Below, one piece after another: positions 12,001 through 24,183 of a stretch of DNA of 64,000 nt. The notes under the pieces are model-generated. The model saw only the letters and a program-made list of their open reading frames with translations. It was not told the DNA's origin and made no database searches. The stretch covers positions 149,323,927-149,387,926 of the forward strand of contig OZ020267.1 in NCBI GenBank assembly GCA_963971225.1, written 5' to 3'. The translations under genes were made by a program, and so were the position numbers. Position 1 is the stretch's first letter. Every line of letters begins with the position of its first letter. This stretch comes from Melieria omissa (lineage: Eukaryota; Arthropoda; Insecta; Diptera; Ulidiidae).

Positions 12001-15000
12001 CTGATCCAACTATTTTAGGAACAATTGAAACAACACCACTATCACGGCCACACCAACAATAGCGACAACCGTAGGAATCGGAAGGCACGCACACGCTGCT
12101 GGCGGCTCGAACAACGCGAACGAACTGAGTTATTTTCGAAATCCGTTGGCCGCCGCCGACACTTGACGCATCAGGGAGCGACTCTATTTGAGAACTGAAG
12201 AGTCTCTGAATGCGGCCGCCTCAGCGCAGGGCGAGTTCCTCCAAAATTAAACACTCGCGCGAGCAGCGGACAAACAAACATTGCGGAGAGTTTGCGATAA
12301 ATAGTCATTATAGAATATTTGTACGGATGTGCGTACTCGGAGATGATTAAACAGATCGTGCAATTTGTATTAAATTAATCAAAATTTTTATTTTAAATAT
12401 GTGTCATCTATAAAATAGATGTTCGGAAAATAGATCGGAATTATGATTTTCGAAATTCAGCATGACAGCACAGCGCAAATCAACAGTAAATTGCGAAATT
12501 TTCAATTTATAAACAAATTGTAAATGTTTATCTTCTCCCACATTCACTTCCTACTCGTATGCCGGATCTCAGATTTTCAACACAAATTTCATTCCCATGT
12601 GACCTTCACCAATCTTCAGTGCATTTACGGATGAACCATAGAACGAGTACTTACGAAAACTGTTGTTGCGCTGCCGATGGTACATTTCCAGCGTACAGCG
12701 TCGCTGTACCAGGCGATGCAGTATAACCTGGTACTTGGAATGGAAGCTGCGTTCGGACTCAGTGGATGATCTGCGATCCCTTTGACGATCTGCAATACAG
12801 CGCAGCATTTTTTGTGAAACACACCAAATCATAGTTTTGAATTGACATGTTCGATTTACCGAAACTCTGGTGGTCCAGTTGAGACCAGACATCGGCATCT
12901 GTTAGGCGCGTGTAGCGCCCCGCATCGTAGTGGCCTTTGTATATAATTTGCTGGCTTTGCTCGAAGCTCGCCGAATCGGGCAGCACACAAGGACTGGAGC
13001 CGGCTGGGCGCAAAGTGTGCGGGCTGCGCGTGTGCACACTCTCGCGGCTTCTCTCCTCGCTCTGCAATTGAACCAAACAAGTTTACACCCTGACTGTATC
13101 CTGCCAACTCCGTTTGGCCGCCTACCTTTGCGCGTATGTTCTCCTGACGACTTTTGTAGTGCCGACCACGCTCTCCGTGGTATCGCTCCTCGGAGCGAAA
13201 GCGCTTGTCCATTTTCTTGTACAGCCGCTGCGTGGTCTTGGTGGTCACCGGCGAGTCGGCAAAATCCGAGGGCGGCTTAACTATGTCCTGTTCCTGCTCC
13301 TGATCGTTTTCCATGTACGGCAGCGACTCAACAGAGTCTCCGCCCTGCACACTAATTGCCGAACCTCGGCCCTCCATCTCCTTGCCGCAATGGTGACAAT
13401 GTCCCTGCTGGTCTGCCTGCGGGCCATCAGCTTCGCTGTAAAATACCGAATCCGAGCCGGGCGAGACGGACCGCAACGACTCGATCGACTTCGCCTTCAG
13501 CTGACACACTTCGGAGGATGATTTTGTGGTTGTCTTAGGGGGCGACGCAATGGGTTTGGGCTTCGGCTCTGGAATTTGCAGTTCGGCGCGTTCCTCTGTT
13601 TTGGCTGCAATGCTGCAATCCAGCAACTTCTCGGTGCTGCCTGCGGACGTTGTCAAACCGTAAAGGTTGATGATATTCTTCTGCCGTTTGGGCGTGGTGT
13701 CATCACGTGACGTTCTGCGAAACTGTCGACGTATCTTCGGACGGAAACGTTTAATTCGATTCGGGCTCGCTGTGTCAATCACAGTTGTGGCAACTTGCTT
13801 CTCCGGCAACTTGTCCTTGGAAATACCCGCCGCTGCGTGAACTGCTGACGGCGTCTGCTTCTTGATGGGACTGGTAAGCGCGCGCATGTTCTCCTTTTCT
13901 ATGTCCAATTTCATTGTGGTTTTCCTGCGTTTGCGGTCCTCATCAATGCGGTGACGTCTGAACTTGCTGACGTGCTCGTCGTCGTGCGGGCTCTCATAGT
14001 AACCAGAGGAGGAGTAGCGCATCTCGCTGCGCTCATCATCTGATATGGACTCCGGTTTGATTTTGGGCTTTTCACGACACTGCAACACGTCGGCTGCCAT
14101 CAACGCCAGTGCTACGCCCGCAGCATTGTCCCCGATCTCAGTCTTCTTTTCAGTGTCTTTCGGCGGGGAAGGTATGGGCAGCGCGGCCATGTTATAGCTG
14201 CCGGACGATGTGCTGCTGATGGAGTGTGAGGGCGATCTCTTGGCGAGTTCCACAGTGCTCAAAGGTGACTTTAATTTAATTTCCTTGTCAACCTTCTTGG
14301 ATTTGGTTAGTTTCTCGTCAGGTTGTAGCGTGTCCTCGGACAGAATGTCGCCGCGTGTTGAGTACAGCGACGAAGCGCTCTCGAACGAGGAGCCACCATG
14401 GGTTTTGTCGATCTGTGAGCTTTGTGTGGATACTGAAAGTGAAGAAATTGGGGGCTGTGATAAAATGTGGGCAGAACCATTGACTAAATTCCAATTAGCA
14501 AGCCTCAACTAAATCTAAGCCACAAAGCGGTTTACGTACACAAGGAAGCGTTCATCAAGCAACAACAACAAATACCATATTAATCACAATCGATATGTTT
14601 TTTTTTATCAGCATCTAAGGACATGTATGTGTGCATGTGTGTGTGCAGTGTGGGTTTCATGAAGTGATGGTGTTGGGACACGTTCAATTAACGGGCGTTT
14701 GTAGTGTACCTAAGGTAGAAATTATTGTTGGTGTGTATCATTGCGATGAGTCATGTTGACTGTTTGTGTACACTGATTCCATTTTGATGGATAACGACAC
14801 ATAACATCTACGGACAGGCAAAGCGTACTAAGCTAGTTATGCACTCAAGACACTGGACACTTTCAAACCTGGTACTTGTGTAGTTGATGATGAGCTTGTT
14901 GTTGTTGGTGGTGTCTTAATACCTGGCGTGCGCTTGGACGTGTCGGTGCAGGTGGCGTACTCATCGGTGTTGGTACTGCATTCGGAAATGTCCGTATTCT

Positions 15001-18000
15001 GGTTCACACTGAACTTGGACACATCCGCACGCATTTCCGGCAAGAACTGCGCATCCATGGACCTTCTACCTTCGGATAGGAGCGCTGAGGCGTCTTGAGA
15101 ACGCCGTCTAGGTGATTTCTTCGGCGATATTTCCTTCGAGGTGTCCACACTTGAAGTCACTGCAATTGTGGGCGTCACAATCTTTGGCGAGACGCTGAGC
15201 GTGTTGGCTTTGTATTCGCGAGGCGCTGGTTGCTGTGGCATCAAAGTCGTTGTTTTGATAGACTTCGGCATGGCAACTGCGAGTGAACCACCAGCGATTC
15301 CATACGTGGGACTCTGTAAATGAAAAGCCATAAACGACTGGTTGCTTACTTATTGAGCACGTAGCTCTTTTACTTACGTGATCCGCAAGCTGCTCTTCCA
15401 GATCGAGTGCATCGGTGTCAATGGAGCTGCGCTGTTGGTGTTGCAGTAGCAAGTTTTTTCTCTTCGATGAAGGAGTGAGCAGCAGATTGGAACTGTACGA
15501 GCCGTCCGATATATCCTTCTGGTCAGCGGTGAGAACTGTGACCTGCGACTCATTCCATATGCCGTCCGAATGATCGCGCGTGACATCATTAGCCAGCGAA
15601 TCCGAAGACGGATACGTCGAAACATTAGCCAATAACTCCTCGCGACAGGGACTTGGCGGCGTGGACAGGCCGATTACCTTTTCTTCTTCCTCTACCGCTT
15701 CATCAAGACTCACCGATCGCTTCCGCAAAATGTTGCGCCTGTCGCTGCCAATGAACGGAATGTTGCTCTGTTGAACCAAGTTGTTTGGTATGTTTTCATA
15801 TAAATGATCTTTGCTCTCCAGGTCATCCTTGTATTCGTCAGCGGAAAACTCGGCGCCTTCAGCGTCCACCTCCTCCTCGTCGACCGCATCAACTTCAGAT
15901 TCATCGGCGCTCTCTGTGTACTGCTGTTCGGCAGCCTCGAGCGCTCGACACGACTCACATTCGTCCGCTTCGCGTTGCTCCTGTGACTTCTTGTCGTCGG
16001 TAATTGGCTCATAGCGACTACGATACTTTTGGTATGGCGGATATGCGTTCAACTTGGGCAGCACGTGCGGCTTGAAGTCTATGAAAATTTCCTTCTCATC
16101 GGAAGCATCAGCGTCGGCAATCACTGTTTTGTGCTTTACCTTTGAGCGAAACGATGTGCGAGGTCCGAATCCATCAATCAGCTTTTCGGTCTTCACATAG
16201 ATCGGCATTGACTGGCGCCGTAAATCATCGCGCCGAAAGGGAGTATTGGCGTCCTGCGGAAGAGTAACGACCATCGACATGCGTCTGCTGGGATCGATGT
16301 TGTCTGAATGTTTTTTGGACGTTTTAGCTGTGGTCAAATCCATTGCAGCGGGTGGCGGCGGAAGCGGGACTGGCAGCGGAGACTCAACTGGCGGCTCATC
16401 GACGTCGTCCTTGCAATACTGACTCGGCGGTGGTAGCAGGTGTGGTTTGGAAAAGTCCAGTGCACCACTGGAGTCGGCCATCAGTTCCGTGCACTCGGTA
16501 ATGTGCTTGCAGATTTCGTGGGCGTGCATGGGCTCCCTGCGGGGCAGACTGTTGGAGCTGAACTCGGTTTCGCGATGAAAGCTGCACGCCCGACGTGGCA
16601 GACTGTTGCTCTCATAGTCAAATACACCCGCGATGTCGCTGTCGTCAAAGTCGGCCGCTTCATTGACGTACAAGTTGAACGCTTTGTAGGTGTCGGTGCC
16701 TATGCTTTGGTGAGTGTCGTCTGGATGCTTCGGGTAATAGGGCCGGCTGTCCTTCGGCAGAATATTGGAGCTGCGACGCGTATTAAAGGAGCTGATGGTC
16801 AGAGGAGGCGGCGGCTCGTAATAGTTAATCTGCGCCTGATCGTCCAGCGGTGATTTCGACGGCTCTTCCGATTGTGTGCGATGGACGGTACCGCGATCGA
16901 TTGTTTCTCTGTGCGAAATGGGTATCTAGTAGAAAAATGAAGCTTCTTCGGAAAGTTTGAGTCCTACCTGATTTGCGGTTTGCTTTCTACGTTTACCAGA
17001 AAATGTCCATTGGGCATTTCAGATAAGCTTTTTGTCAGCTTTTTGCCATTTTGCATGCCATTAGTTTGAGCTCCTTGCGAAACCACCTTGACCTGAAGTA
17101 ACGAACAGAGCTTGCTTAAAGTCAATGCAAATTTCTACAACGACAATTAGATGCACCTTATGCAGCGTTCTTGGACTGAGTGCCAACACTTGTGCGTTGC
17201 CGTCCTTCCGCAGCTCGGTCTGTGTAGCCTGAGTCTTCATGGCGTTGCGAAATTTCTTCTCTACAATGACGACCTCCGGACTGGGTGCCACCATGGCTTG
17301 TGCTGGGCAGGGCAACACACCGATATTGCCGCCACCACCACCCATATTGCCGCCGGCGCAGACTCCAGCCCCGACCGAGAGCTCGTCCATCAGCGTCCTG
17401 TTCGGTATTAGGGACATGGGTTGCTCAGTCTGTACCTGTGGCACGAACTGGTGTATGTGTATGGGTGGGCCATGATGATGCTGATGCGAGTGTCCGTGCC
17501 CGTGCGGATGGATGTGCGGATGCTGGTGGATGACGGCTTGATGCTGATGCATGGCGATGGGCGGTAAGCCGGCGATGAAGCTCGGCTGTGCCTGTACATT
17601 GGGCGGCAACTGTGACGAGTCGTAAATGGACCCAGTGGCGATGATGGGCTTCTTGCCGCCAATGAGACGCTCTTGGCTGCGCGCGGTTTTCAAGCGCCCG
17701 GACGAACGCAAACCCAGATTAACGTCATCAAAGGAGGTCAATGTATGAGAACGGGCAAAGCTGACGTGTTTCGTTCTGTAAATGAAATGTGGGAATGTGG
17801 CAAGCAAAGTTACTACACATGTTAGCACAAGTGACACAGTGTGGGCACGTGAGAGAGCTGGGGCGCTCAAGTGACGCGGAAGACGCGAAGGGCCCCTGGA
17901 TTTACCTCGGCGTGGTTGATCCCATTTGCAGCGGTACGATTGGCAGCCCTACGTGAGTGGGACAGTGGTACGAGCTGCAACAAAGAGATTCGTTACGGAC

Positions 18001-19845
18001 GCATTTCGTGCTAAGTGGTAGAACGCGGCATGCAATTGTTTCACTTTCGTTTTCGTCTAGTTTTCTTTCTCTCAAGGAGCTCGCGTACAGGCAGCGAGTA
18101 GGCCGCGACCAAACATTTTTTCATAATTCTGCATTTTCTACATACCAAACATCGACGTCTGTACTTTTGCTAATCGGGCTCTGTGTGCGCAGTGCCAGAC
18201 AATTCGTCAGAAATATGTCCTGGCAGTACAGATCGGTCGGCGCTAACCAGCAAGTCGCTCGGGCCCTGCTGGGTTCAGACGCAGCGAAAAGCACACAAGA
18301 AGGAGTACATAAGAACACTTTAGCGAGAGGCAACGATGTGCAGTTTCGGGTCGACGATGGTCGATGCTTATTGCGGAAGAGACAAGGCAGAGTTTCAGAT
18401 GAAAGCGGGCGCGGATCAGCGGAACAGCCGTCGGCCGAAAGTACGGTGAGTGGGTAGAGAAGGTGCGACTGCGAGTGGTAGTAGAGTAATGCTGATGAGC
18501 GACAGTAGTAAGCAGTAAAGGAGGCTGAAGCGTATGACCTCATGAATGCAGAAAGTGGGCTGTGTGTGTGTATCAGAAGAAAGTAAATAAACGAGGTGCA
18601 AATTCACAAGGGACACTGCACTCGACCGCGTCAAATGGCGCCTTGATTCTCAATGGGCCCGCTTTGCACATCTTCGCAGGCTTTGCGGCTTAATTGGGAG
18701 CGTGCGCGCGTACTTCGAAGGATTCGCGCATAATTTGTCTTCGCTTGTGAGTTTGCATAAAAGAAAATGAACGCGCCGCTTCACGAATCGATGCGTATTT
18801 ATGGCGATGAATTGTACGAGATGCGAACACGCGGCGCACTTACCTCTGCTCGTTGGCAAAGTTGACGTTGTCGCCAGCAGCAGCGGTCTGGCTGCCCATC
18901 CACGAGTGCCGATTGGCTGCGGCGCCGTCTGGCATTTTGGCGGTGCTAAGTATGGAAGCGGGCTGTCGACGAAAATAGGAACTATCCCAATCGGAGTCGG
19001 GTGACTTGTCGTCCTGTGGGTGGTACGGTCGCTGGCAGCTGCGGAGCGGAGCATTGAATGGGGTTTGTGACAAGGCTAAGGCAGCCGCTGAACATATATA
19101 TTTACCGTGGGTATTTATAGAACGGCGCATAGGCAGCCAGATTCTCGTCGGATGGGACGCGGCGGCCAACACAAACGCCCAGAAAGGATTGCGGTGCGCC
19201 GCGGCGCGACAAACAGCCAAAGAAGCGTTCACGTCGCGGTCGCTCGATGCTGTTCAGTTGGCGATCGGTTAGGCAGTACTGTAATCAACGTTTATGTTAA
19301 AGCATGCGGAGCCAACTGTGTGGAGCTGGTGTGGAGCGCGCTGACCTGTTCTCGTATGTCCCCTTTGGAGTAGACCGATGGACGTGGGTACAATTCCGTG
19401 GAGGAGGTGTGTCTCAGGCGGCGACGACTCATATTCTCATCTTCGGAGTCGTAGCTGCGATCGAAATGGCTGGAGCATGCGGGCTGCAAGCAGAAGAGGT
19501 CCCAGACTGAACGAGGTCTTGCGACAGGTGGGAAAGGGTAAGAGTCTTACTTTAGAGGCAACTTCAATGGTGCCTAATGAAACAGCGTGATGTAAACCTA
19601 GAAGTTAATTGATAAGACAGCAACAACAAGTAAATATTGGCATAGGAAAGAACACGTTACACAAAGTTATGGTCGAGGTCGGCACGTTCATTTGTTGTGC
19701 TCTCTCTAACTTGCCCTGAAACCTTGGGCCCCATATGTCCCACTTCAGGTATCGCTAACGCTTCTTTCCCATACGGCTGTCAGTGTGTGAGTTCGGTTGA
19801 TGTTCCTTCACCACACTTACCGTTCGATCGCATCGCCACAGCCAT
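9094..19845 (-). CDS. Large PDZ-PH-PH scaffold protein, 16 coding exons
   Basis: Exons in order of translation: 19845-19821, 19597-19551, 19483-19346, 19031-18844, 17775-17157, 17092-16968, 16908-15378, 15313-14869, 14432-13126, 13061-12860, 12789-12655, 11583-11171, 11103-10898, 10837-10674, 10615-10474, 9145-9094. Every intron is GT-AG, every phase matches, and they sum to 1,913 codons. The first 1,580 residues are low-complexity and Ser/Thr/Pro/charge-rich, with a His-rich run in exon 5. Residues about 1590-1675 form a PDZ domain (GFRIHG carboxylate loop, [18 protein letters not shown]). PH domains follow at about 1683-1795 (YSGYLW...WVRRWFSL...ANRWMKVL) and about 1810-1912 (FGYLMKLG...WSKRYCVL...[10 protein letters not shown]). 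Inferred role: a cortical or membrane-associated adaptor binding phosphoinositides and C-terminal peptides. I do not recognise a named fly gene with certainty; the second PH resembles the CNK/IPCEF1 type. The start ATG is the first after an in-frame stop. The weakest junction is the GTTTGA donor after exon 8. Confidence 0.87.
9202..9279 (-). repeat. Perfect 30-bp inverted repeat with 18-nt loop
   Basis: Bases 9202-9231 are the exact reverse complement of 9250-9279, separated by 18 bases. Wobble and Watson-Crick pairs extend the stem about five more positions outward. It lies in the last intron of the PDZ-PH gene, about 57 bases upstream of the final 3' splice site, so it is transcribed with the host. 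Its size fits a microRNA-like precursor, but the absence of any mismatch also fits a fresh inverted duplication. Confidence 0.9.
9406..9963. mobile_element. TTAA-flanked MITE, family 2, interrupted by a SINE
   Basis: The left end is TTAA then CCCTTTTGGAACTACCAGG; the decayed right end contains CTCCGTCCTGAAAAGG. The two ends match the two ends of the intact 245-bp element at 63295-63539 in opposite orientation. Removing the SINE and one copy of its target duplication leaves about 227 bases, close to the intact copy. It lies inside the last intron of the PDZ-PH gene. It is non-coding and probably a piggyBac-type non-autonomous element. Confidence 0.72.
9566..9885 (-). mobile_element. tRNA-derived SINE with 11-bp target duplication
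   Basis: On the minus strand the element begins with a tRNA-like head: an A box TAGCTCAGCTGG at 9878-9867 and a B box GTTCAATAC at 9832-9824. These fit the RNA polymerase III internal promoter consensus and spacing. A tRNA-unrelated body follows, ending in a purine-rich AAGAACAAGAAG tail. Perfect direct repeats CCAACTTTCAT at 9555-9565 and 9886-9896 flank it, as expected for LINE-mediated insertion. It interrupts a TTAA MITE and so is younger than that MITE. Confidence 0.88.
17906..17925 (-). CDS. Possible alternative first coding exon of the PDZ-PH gene
   Basis: A short open stretch ATG GGA TCA ACC ACG CCG AG is followed by a good donor (GTAAATCC). It ends in phase 2, exactly the phase needed to join exon 5 (17775-17157), just as exon 4 does. 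Use of this ATG would give an isoform starting MGSTPR and lacking exons 1-4. The frame is open upstream of the ATG, so it might instead be an internal exon whose acceptor I could not fit in phase. This is an inference from splice phase only. Confidence 0.4.
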
Positions 19846-21347
19846 CTCTGACGTCTGAACCTGCTGCAATGGTGCCCGATTTACTGCTTAATTTCCTGCT
19901 GGTAGCTCACAGTCGTCCTCGTTCGCGTCCAATGCAGGCAGCATATTCTACTAAAGTGCTATAGTGGCGATTTTCAGCTAGGTACATACTATGTGTGTAT
20001 ACATATCGCATAATGTGCACTATTAGTTGTGTAGTTGCTATTTTATGGTGTCGGCGTGGTCGGGTCGTTGCAAATTTACATTTATTGTACAATTCCGCGA
20101 CAATCCATCCGAGCAATAAAATCAATTTCTTACATCTACACGCATCTCCCGCATATATACGAACACTAATCTGGACTTATGCAAGGTTATCAATCGATAT
20201 TGCTGCCGAAAAAAGACATTTTCAACTTGCACGCACACACACAATGAAAAGCATTGCAAATTCCTCGATTATGCGATTTGGTTGGCGATGGAGTGGTGAA
20301 AGTTTTGAAGAATATCTTTTTGGCAATACTTGAAATTTGAGTGGAGTGAAAATATATTTTATACAAAAGTCAATACGCCCTTATGGGGCAGGAAGTAGAG
20401 CACGTAAAAGGTCTGCACTGGATGACGGTGATGCTGGAACTGAAAACTGTTTTCATTCTCTCGAGTACTTATTGAGCATCCTTCAGCTTATCTCCAACAT
20501 CCAAGCGACAACCAGGGGTAGGCGACCGCCTAACATGCCAACGCTCCTGCCAGCCTAATGCTGCGCTGATGTGAGCAGCGCCAACAGCTGGCACGCGAAT
20601 ACAAATCCGTTCCAGCGCCACGCTCCAGCACTCGGCGAAAAGCGCTACCGACGCTTGCGATGCACCTATGCATGTTATCAGCGTGAACGTCACAAAGGGG
20701 GTAACTATTTTATCAGGTTTTTATCAAAGCGCAGAGAGAGAGACACGCACATTCCCAGAAACATAGAAAATCCGCCTGGAATGTGGGGGAGAAGCTGACG
20801 ACATGGCGCGCATGCCCGACTCCTGGCCTGCTCTTCTTGGAGTATTTACCCGAATTCCAGGCGAACGTCAAACGCAGCGAGAAAATTTGGACAAAAAGTT
20901 GACACTTCAAATGACATACGTCAATGTGCAACTGGCATGACAGCAAATTCCCACAAACATACATACGTGCCACTAAGTATACTTGGAATAAAACATAGAT
21001 GTAGTCGAATGCGGATATGGCTTTGGATCCGAATACTTGGTGTTACGACACAGAGTCCACAGGATCAAGAATTTTATAAAAAATAATAAAGCAGAAGCAG
21101 AATAATAAAGAAAAAGCGCGCTAAAGATACATTTCTTGAAAGAAAAAAGGAAAAGAAGCTTAGACACAGAGTCCACAGTACCCAGAACTCAGTATTTTTA
21201 AAAAAAATTATATAAAATAATAATGAAAAGGCGTGAAAGAAATTTTTTAAAACGAAAAATGTTAAAGATGCTTTCTTCTTTCTGGGGTTCTGTCTACACC
21301 TTTTCAAGTTGTATATCAGAAAATTCACTTTGTATATCAGATTTTCT
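19846..21347. other. Upstream region of the PDZ-PH gene, no coding feature seen
   Basis: It should hold the 5' UTR and promoter of the minus-strand PDZ-PH gene immediately above 19845. No TATA box or initiator could be assigned with confidence. A near-duplicated segment containing the words 'cacagagtcc' and 'acag' occurs at about 21050 and 21166, suggesting a small local duplication. Confidence 0.4.
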
Positions 21348-22390
21348 TATTGAATTTCAGATCGTCTAATTGTATTTCAGAATTTCAAATTTAATTCCAG
21401 ACTTTCAAATTGAATTTCAGATTTTTGAAATTATAGCTCATTTTTTTCAAATTGTATTTCAGATTATTCAAATTGTAGCTCAGATTTCTTAAATTGAATT
21501 TCAAATTTGCAAATTAAATTTCAAATTTTGCAAATTTAATTTCAAACTTTCAAATTGAATTTCAGATTTTCAAATTGTAGCTCAGATTTTTCAAATTCTA
21601 GTTTACATTTTTCAAATTAAATTTCAAATTTTTCAAATTGTAGCTCAGTTTTTTCACATTGTATTTCAGATTCTTCAAATTGTAGCTCAGATTTCGTAAA
21701 TTGAATTTCAAATTTGCAAATTAAATTTCAAATTTTGCAAATTGAATTTCAAACTTTCAAATTGTATTTCAAATTTTTCAAATTGTAGTTCCGATTTTTC
21801 AAATTGAATTTCAAATTTTTCAATTTGTAGCTCAGATCTCTCAAATCATATTTCAGATTTTCCAAATTGTAGCTCAGTTTTTTCAAATTGTATTTCAGAT
21901 TTTTCAAATTGTAGCTCAGATCTCTCAAATCGTATTTCAGATCTCTCAAATCGTATTTCAGATTTTTTAAATTGTATGTCAGATTTTTCAAATTGCAGTT
22001 CAGATTTTTCAAATTATAGTTCAGATTTTTCAAATTGAATTTCAAATTTGCAAATTAAATTTTAAATTTTGCAAATTGAATTTCAAACTTCAAACTTTAG
22101 TTCAGATTTTTCAAATTGTAGCTCAATTTTTTCAAATTGTATTTCATATTTTTTAAATTGTAGTAAAAATTTTTCAAATTGTATTTAAGATTTTCAAATT
22201 GAATTTCAAATTTTTCAAATTGTAGTTCATATTTTCTAATTGTATTTCTGGTTTTCAAATTAAATTCTAGATTTTCAAATTGAATTTCAGATTTTTCAAA
22301 TTGAATTTTAGATTTTTCAAATTGTAGTTCAGATTTTTCAAAATGTATTTTTTTCATTTGAATTTCAAATTTTGCAAATTGTATTTCAGG
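21348..22390. repeat. 21-bp-period AT-rich minisatellite
   Basis: About one kilobase of head-to-tail variants of a roughly 21-base unit. The main types on the plus strand are TTTTTCAAATTGTAGCTCAGA and the same with GAATTTCAGA at the end, with occasional 1-2 base slips. The order of 'TGTAGCTCAGA' and 'TGAATTTCAGA' types suggests a higher-order alternation. Because 21 is a multiple of three and the unit lacks stops in one minus-strand frame, open frames of 86-98 codons with a seven-residue repeat (NLKNLKY-like) occur at 21749-22045 and 22097-22357. Confidence 0.93.
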
Positions 22391-24183
22391 CTATAGTATT
22401 GAGATATTTCAAGCTGTATCTGCAACTATATTCGTATTGGGACTTGGAATTAAAATATTTGCATTAAAAAGAGCTGTTAAAATGATTATTTGTATAAATT
22501 TTAAATCATTTTTATTTCTCAAGATGAAATTTATATGCAACTTGAAAAGGTGTAGTCTGAGCATTGAAATAGAAGTTGAAATATTGGATCTTCTTCTTCA
22601 AGAAGTCGACTTGTTTCATTGATTGAATTGATGATAAAAGAGTTGGCTATTCTCCTCACCCTGAAGAAACTTGCTTTTTAGGAGTCAGAAACTTACACTT
22701 CACAATAAAACCTAATAAAACCTAAAATTAGAACACTTTTGAAACACATTGAAATCCTTTCAAAACACTCATATAATGTGCACACATTTTACTTTAAAAC
22801 TTTAAACGAACCCGAAAGATCAGATAGATTCAGTTTCAGTATTTGAATCAATGAAATCAAGAGCTGCCTAATGTCGATTTTAAGTTTTATAAAATACATA
22901 AGGACTCGTTTTTCTTGCACTAGTCGAGCTATAGCCAATCTTCACAGAAGCTGGGACACACGTCCCAAACAAGACAACCAACAAAAATTCTTAGTAGAGA
23001 AACCAAGGTAAGCCATAAATCATGGATCATCATGTTTTACGTTCTCAATTTGCAAAATTCTCTTTCTGAAACATTACCAGAATTCTTTCAATTATTTCAG
23101 AAGACAATTATTTTATACACAAATCAGACCTAAAATTAATAATTGACCTAAGAAGAGTCTACCAAATACTTCATTTGAAGCCCTAACGAAATGAAAAATC
23201 AATGTGATAGTCGAAATGAATTTATTATCTAATTTGAATGTTTATCGAAACTATGTACAGTGCGCAGCCGAGCAGCGTGCAATACAACAAATACTGGCCG
23301 ATGCTCGGCGCGGCGCCTCGTTAATCGATTACGGTACACGCTAGATTATTAGTTTTTAGTTAGATTGGTGATGGATATGCCTTTTCGCTGAACACATTTT
23401 ACAAAATTGAATAATATCTAAAATAAGGCTCATTCCCACAACAGTGTTAGCTCATCGATTTATGTTTCTATGTATTCGTATAGGTATTTATGTATGTCTA
23501 AGTAGCCTTGGCAAGTACTTGGTACACGCACCTGGTGCACTCGGTGCACCGTGACCTATGCAAGAACCGACCGCCGATCGATCGAACGAGCGCACGAACG
23601 CTGTCGCTGCCCGTTGCTGCTGACTGTGGTAATGCGGTAATTATTACTGTTTAATTATTTATTTATTTCGGTGGATCGTAAAAACTGGACCATTTGTATT
23701 TTGGTTGCTCTCTGGTTGCTCCGTCGTTTATCTAGAATTTTTTACTAATTTGCTTATTGTTAGTTCTTGTTATGCTCTCGTATCAAGTGTAAGGAAGTTT
23801 ATGAAAGGACTAAGGTTATAGTTAGATAAAGCTTTCGAACGCCTTAGGGAAACTAGTGGAGTTGATCGATTTTCAATTGCAAAAATTTGAAAGCTCCGTA
23901 AAAGTGGTTGTGACTGTTTTTGTTGTGCGTCATTACACGTTTTTCTCATTACACTATAGTAAGTAGTTATAACAAATTCATTTACAGCTAAAAAGAGACT
24001 AGAAATTTGAGTGTTTTTTTAAGTTTACGAACGAACCGAACAGGAAACCGTTTCGTTTTTCAAGGATAACAATGTGTGTCGGGCTTAAGAGGAAAAGTTG
24101 AAAACGTGAGGCGAAATGGTGGGGAAAGGTTGGCAATATGTCTAATTCTATCGAATACTAATTATTTTAGAGCAATGCATCCT
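22391..24183. other. Spacer and likely 3' UTR of the transporter gene
   Basis: No coding exon recognised. The stretch directly below 24184 should be the 3' UTR of the minus-strand transporter. Several TTTATT words near 23655-23668 are AATAAA on the minus strand and could be its poly(A) signals, giving a 3' UTR of about 500 bases. The rest is unremarkable AT-rich sequence. Confidence 0.4.

Noticed and set aside
17957..18457. A 166-codon plus-strand frame in the PDZ-PH gene
   Set aside because: It lies in a GC-rich intron with equally long frames on the other strand, and shows no domain or splice support.
21348..22390. A CRISPR array or a coiled-coil protein gene
   Set aside because: Units are contiguous with no unique spacers, the host is a eukaryote, and the heptad frames lack exon borders and are broken by slips.
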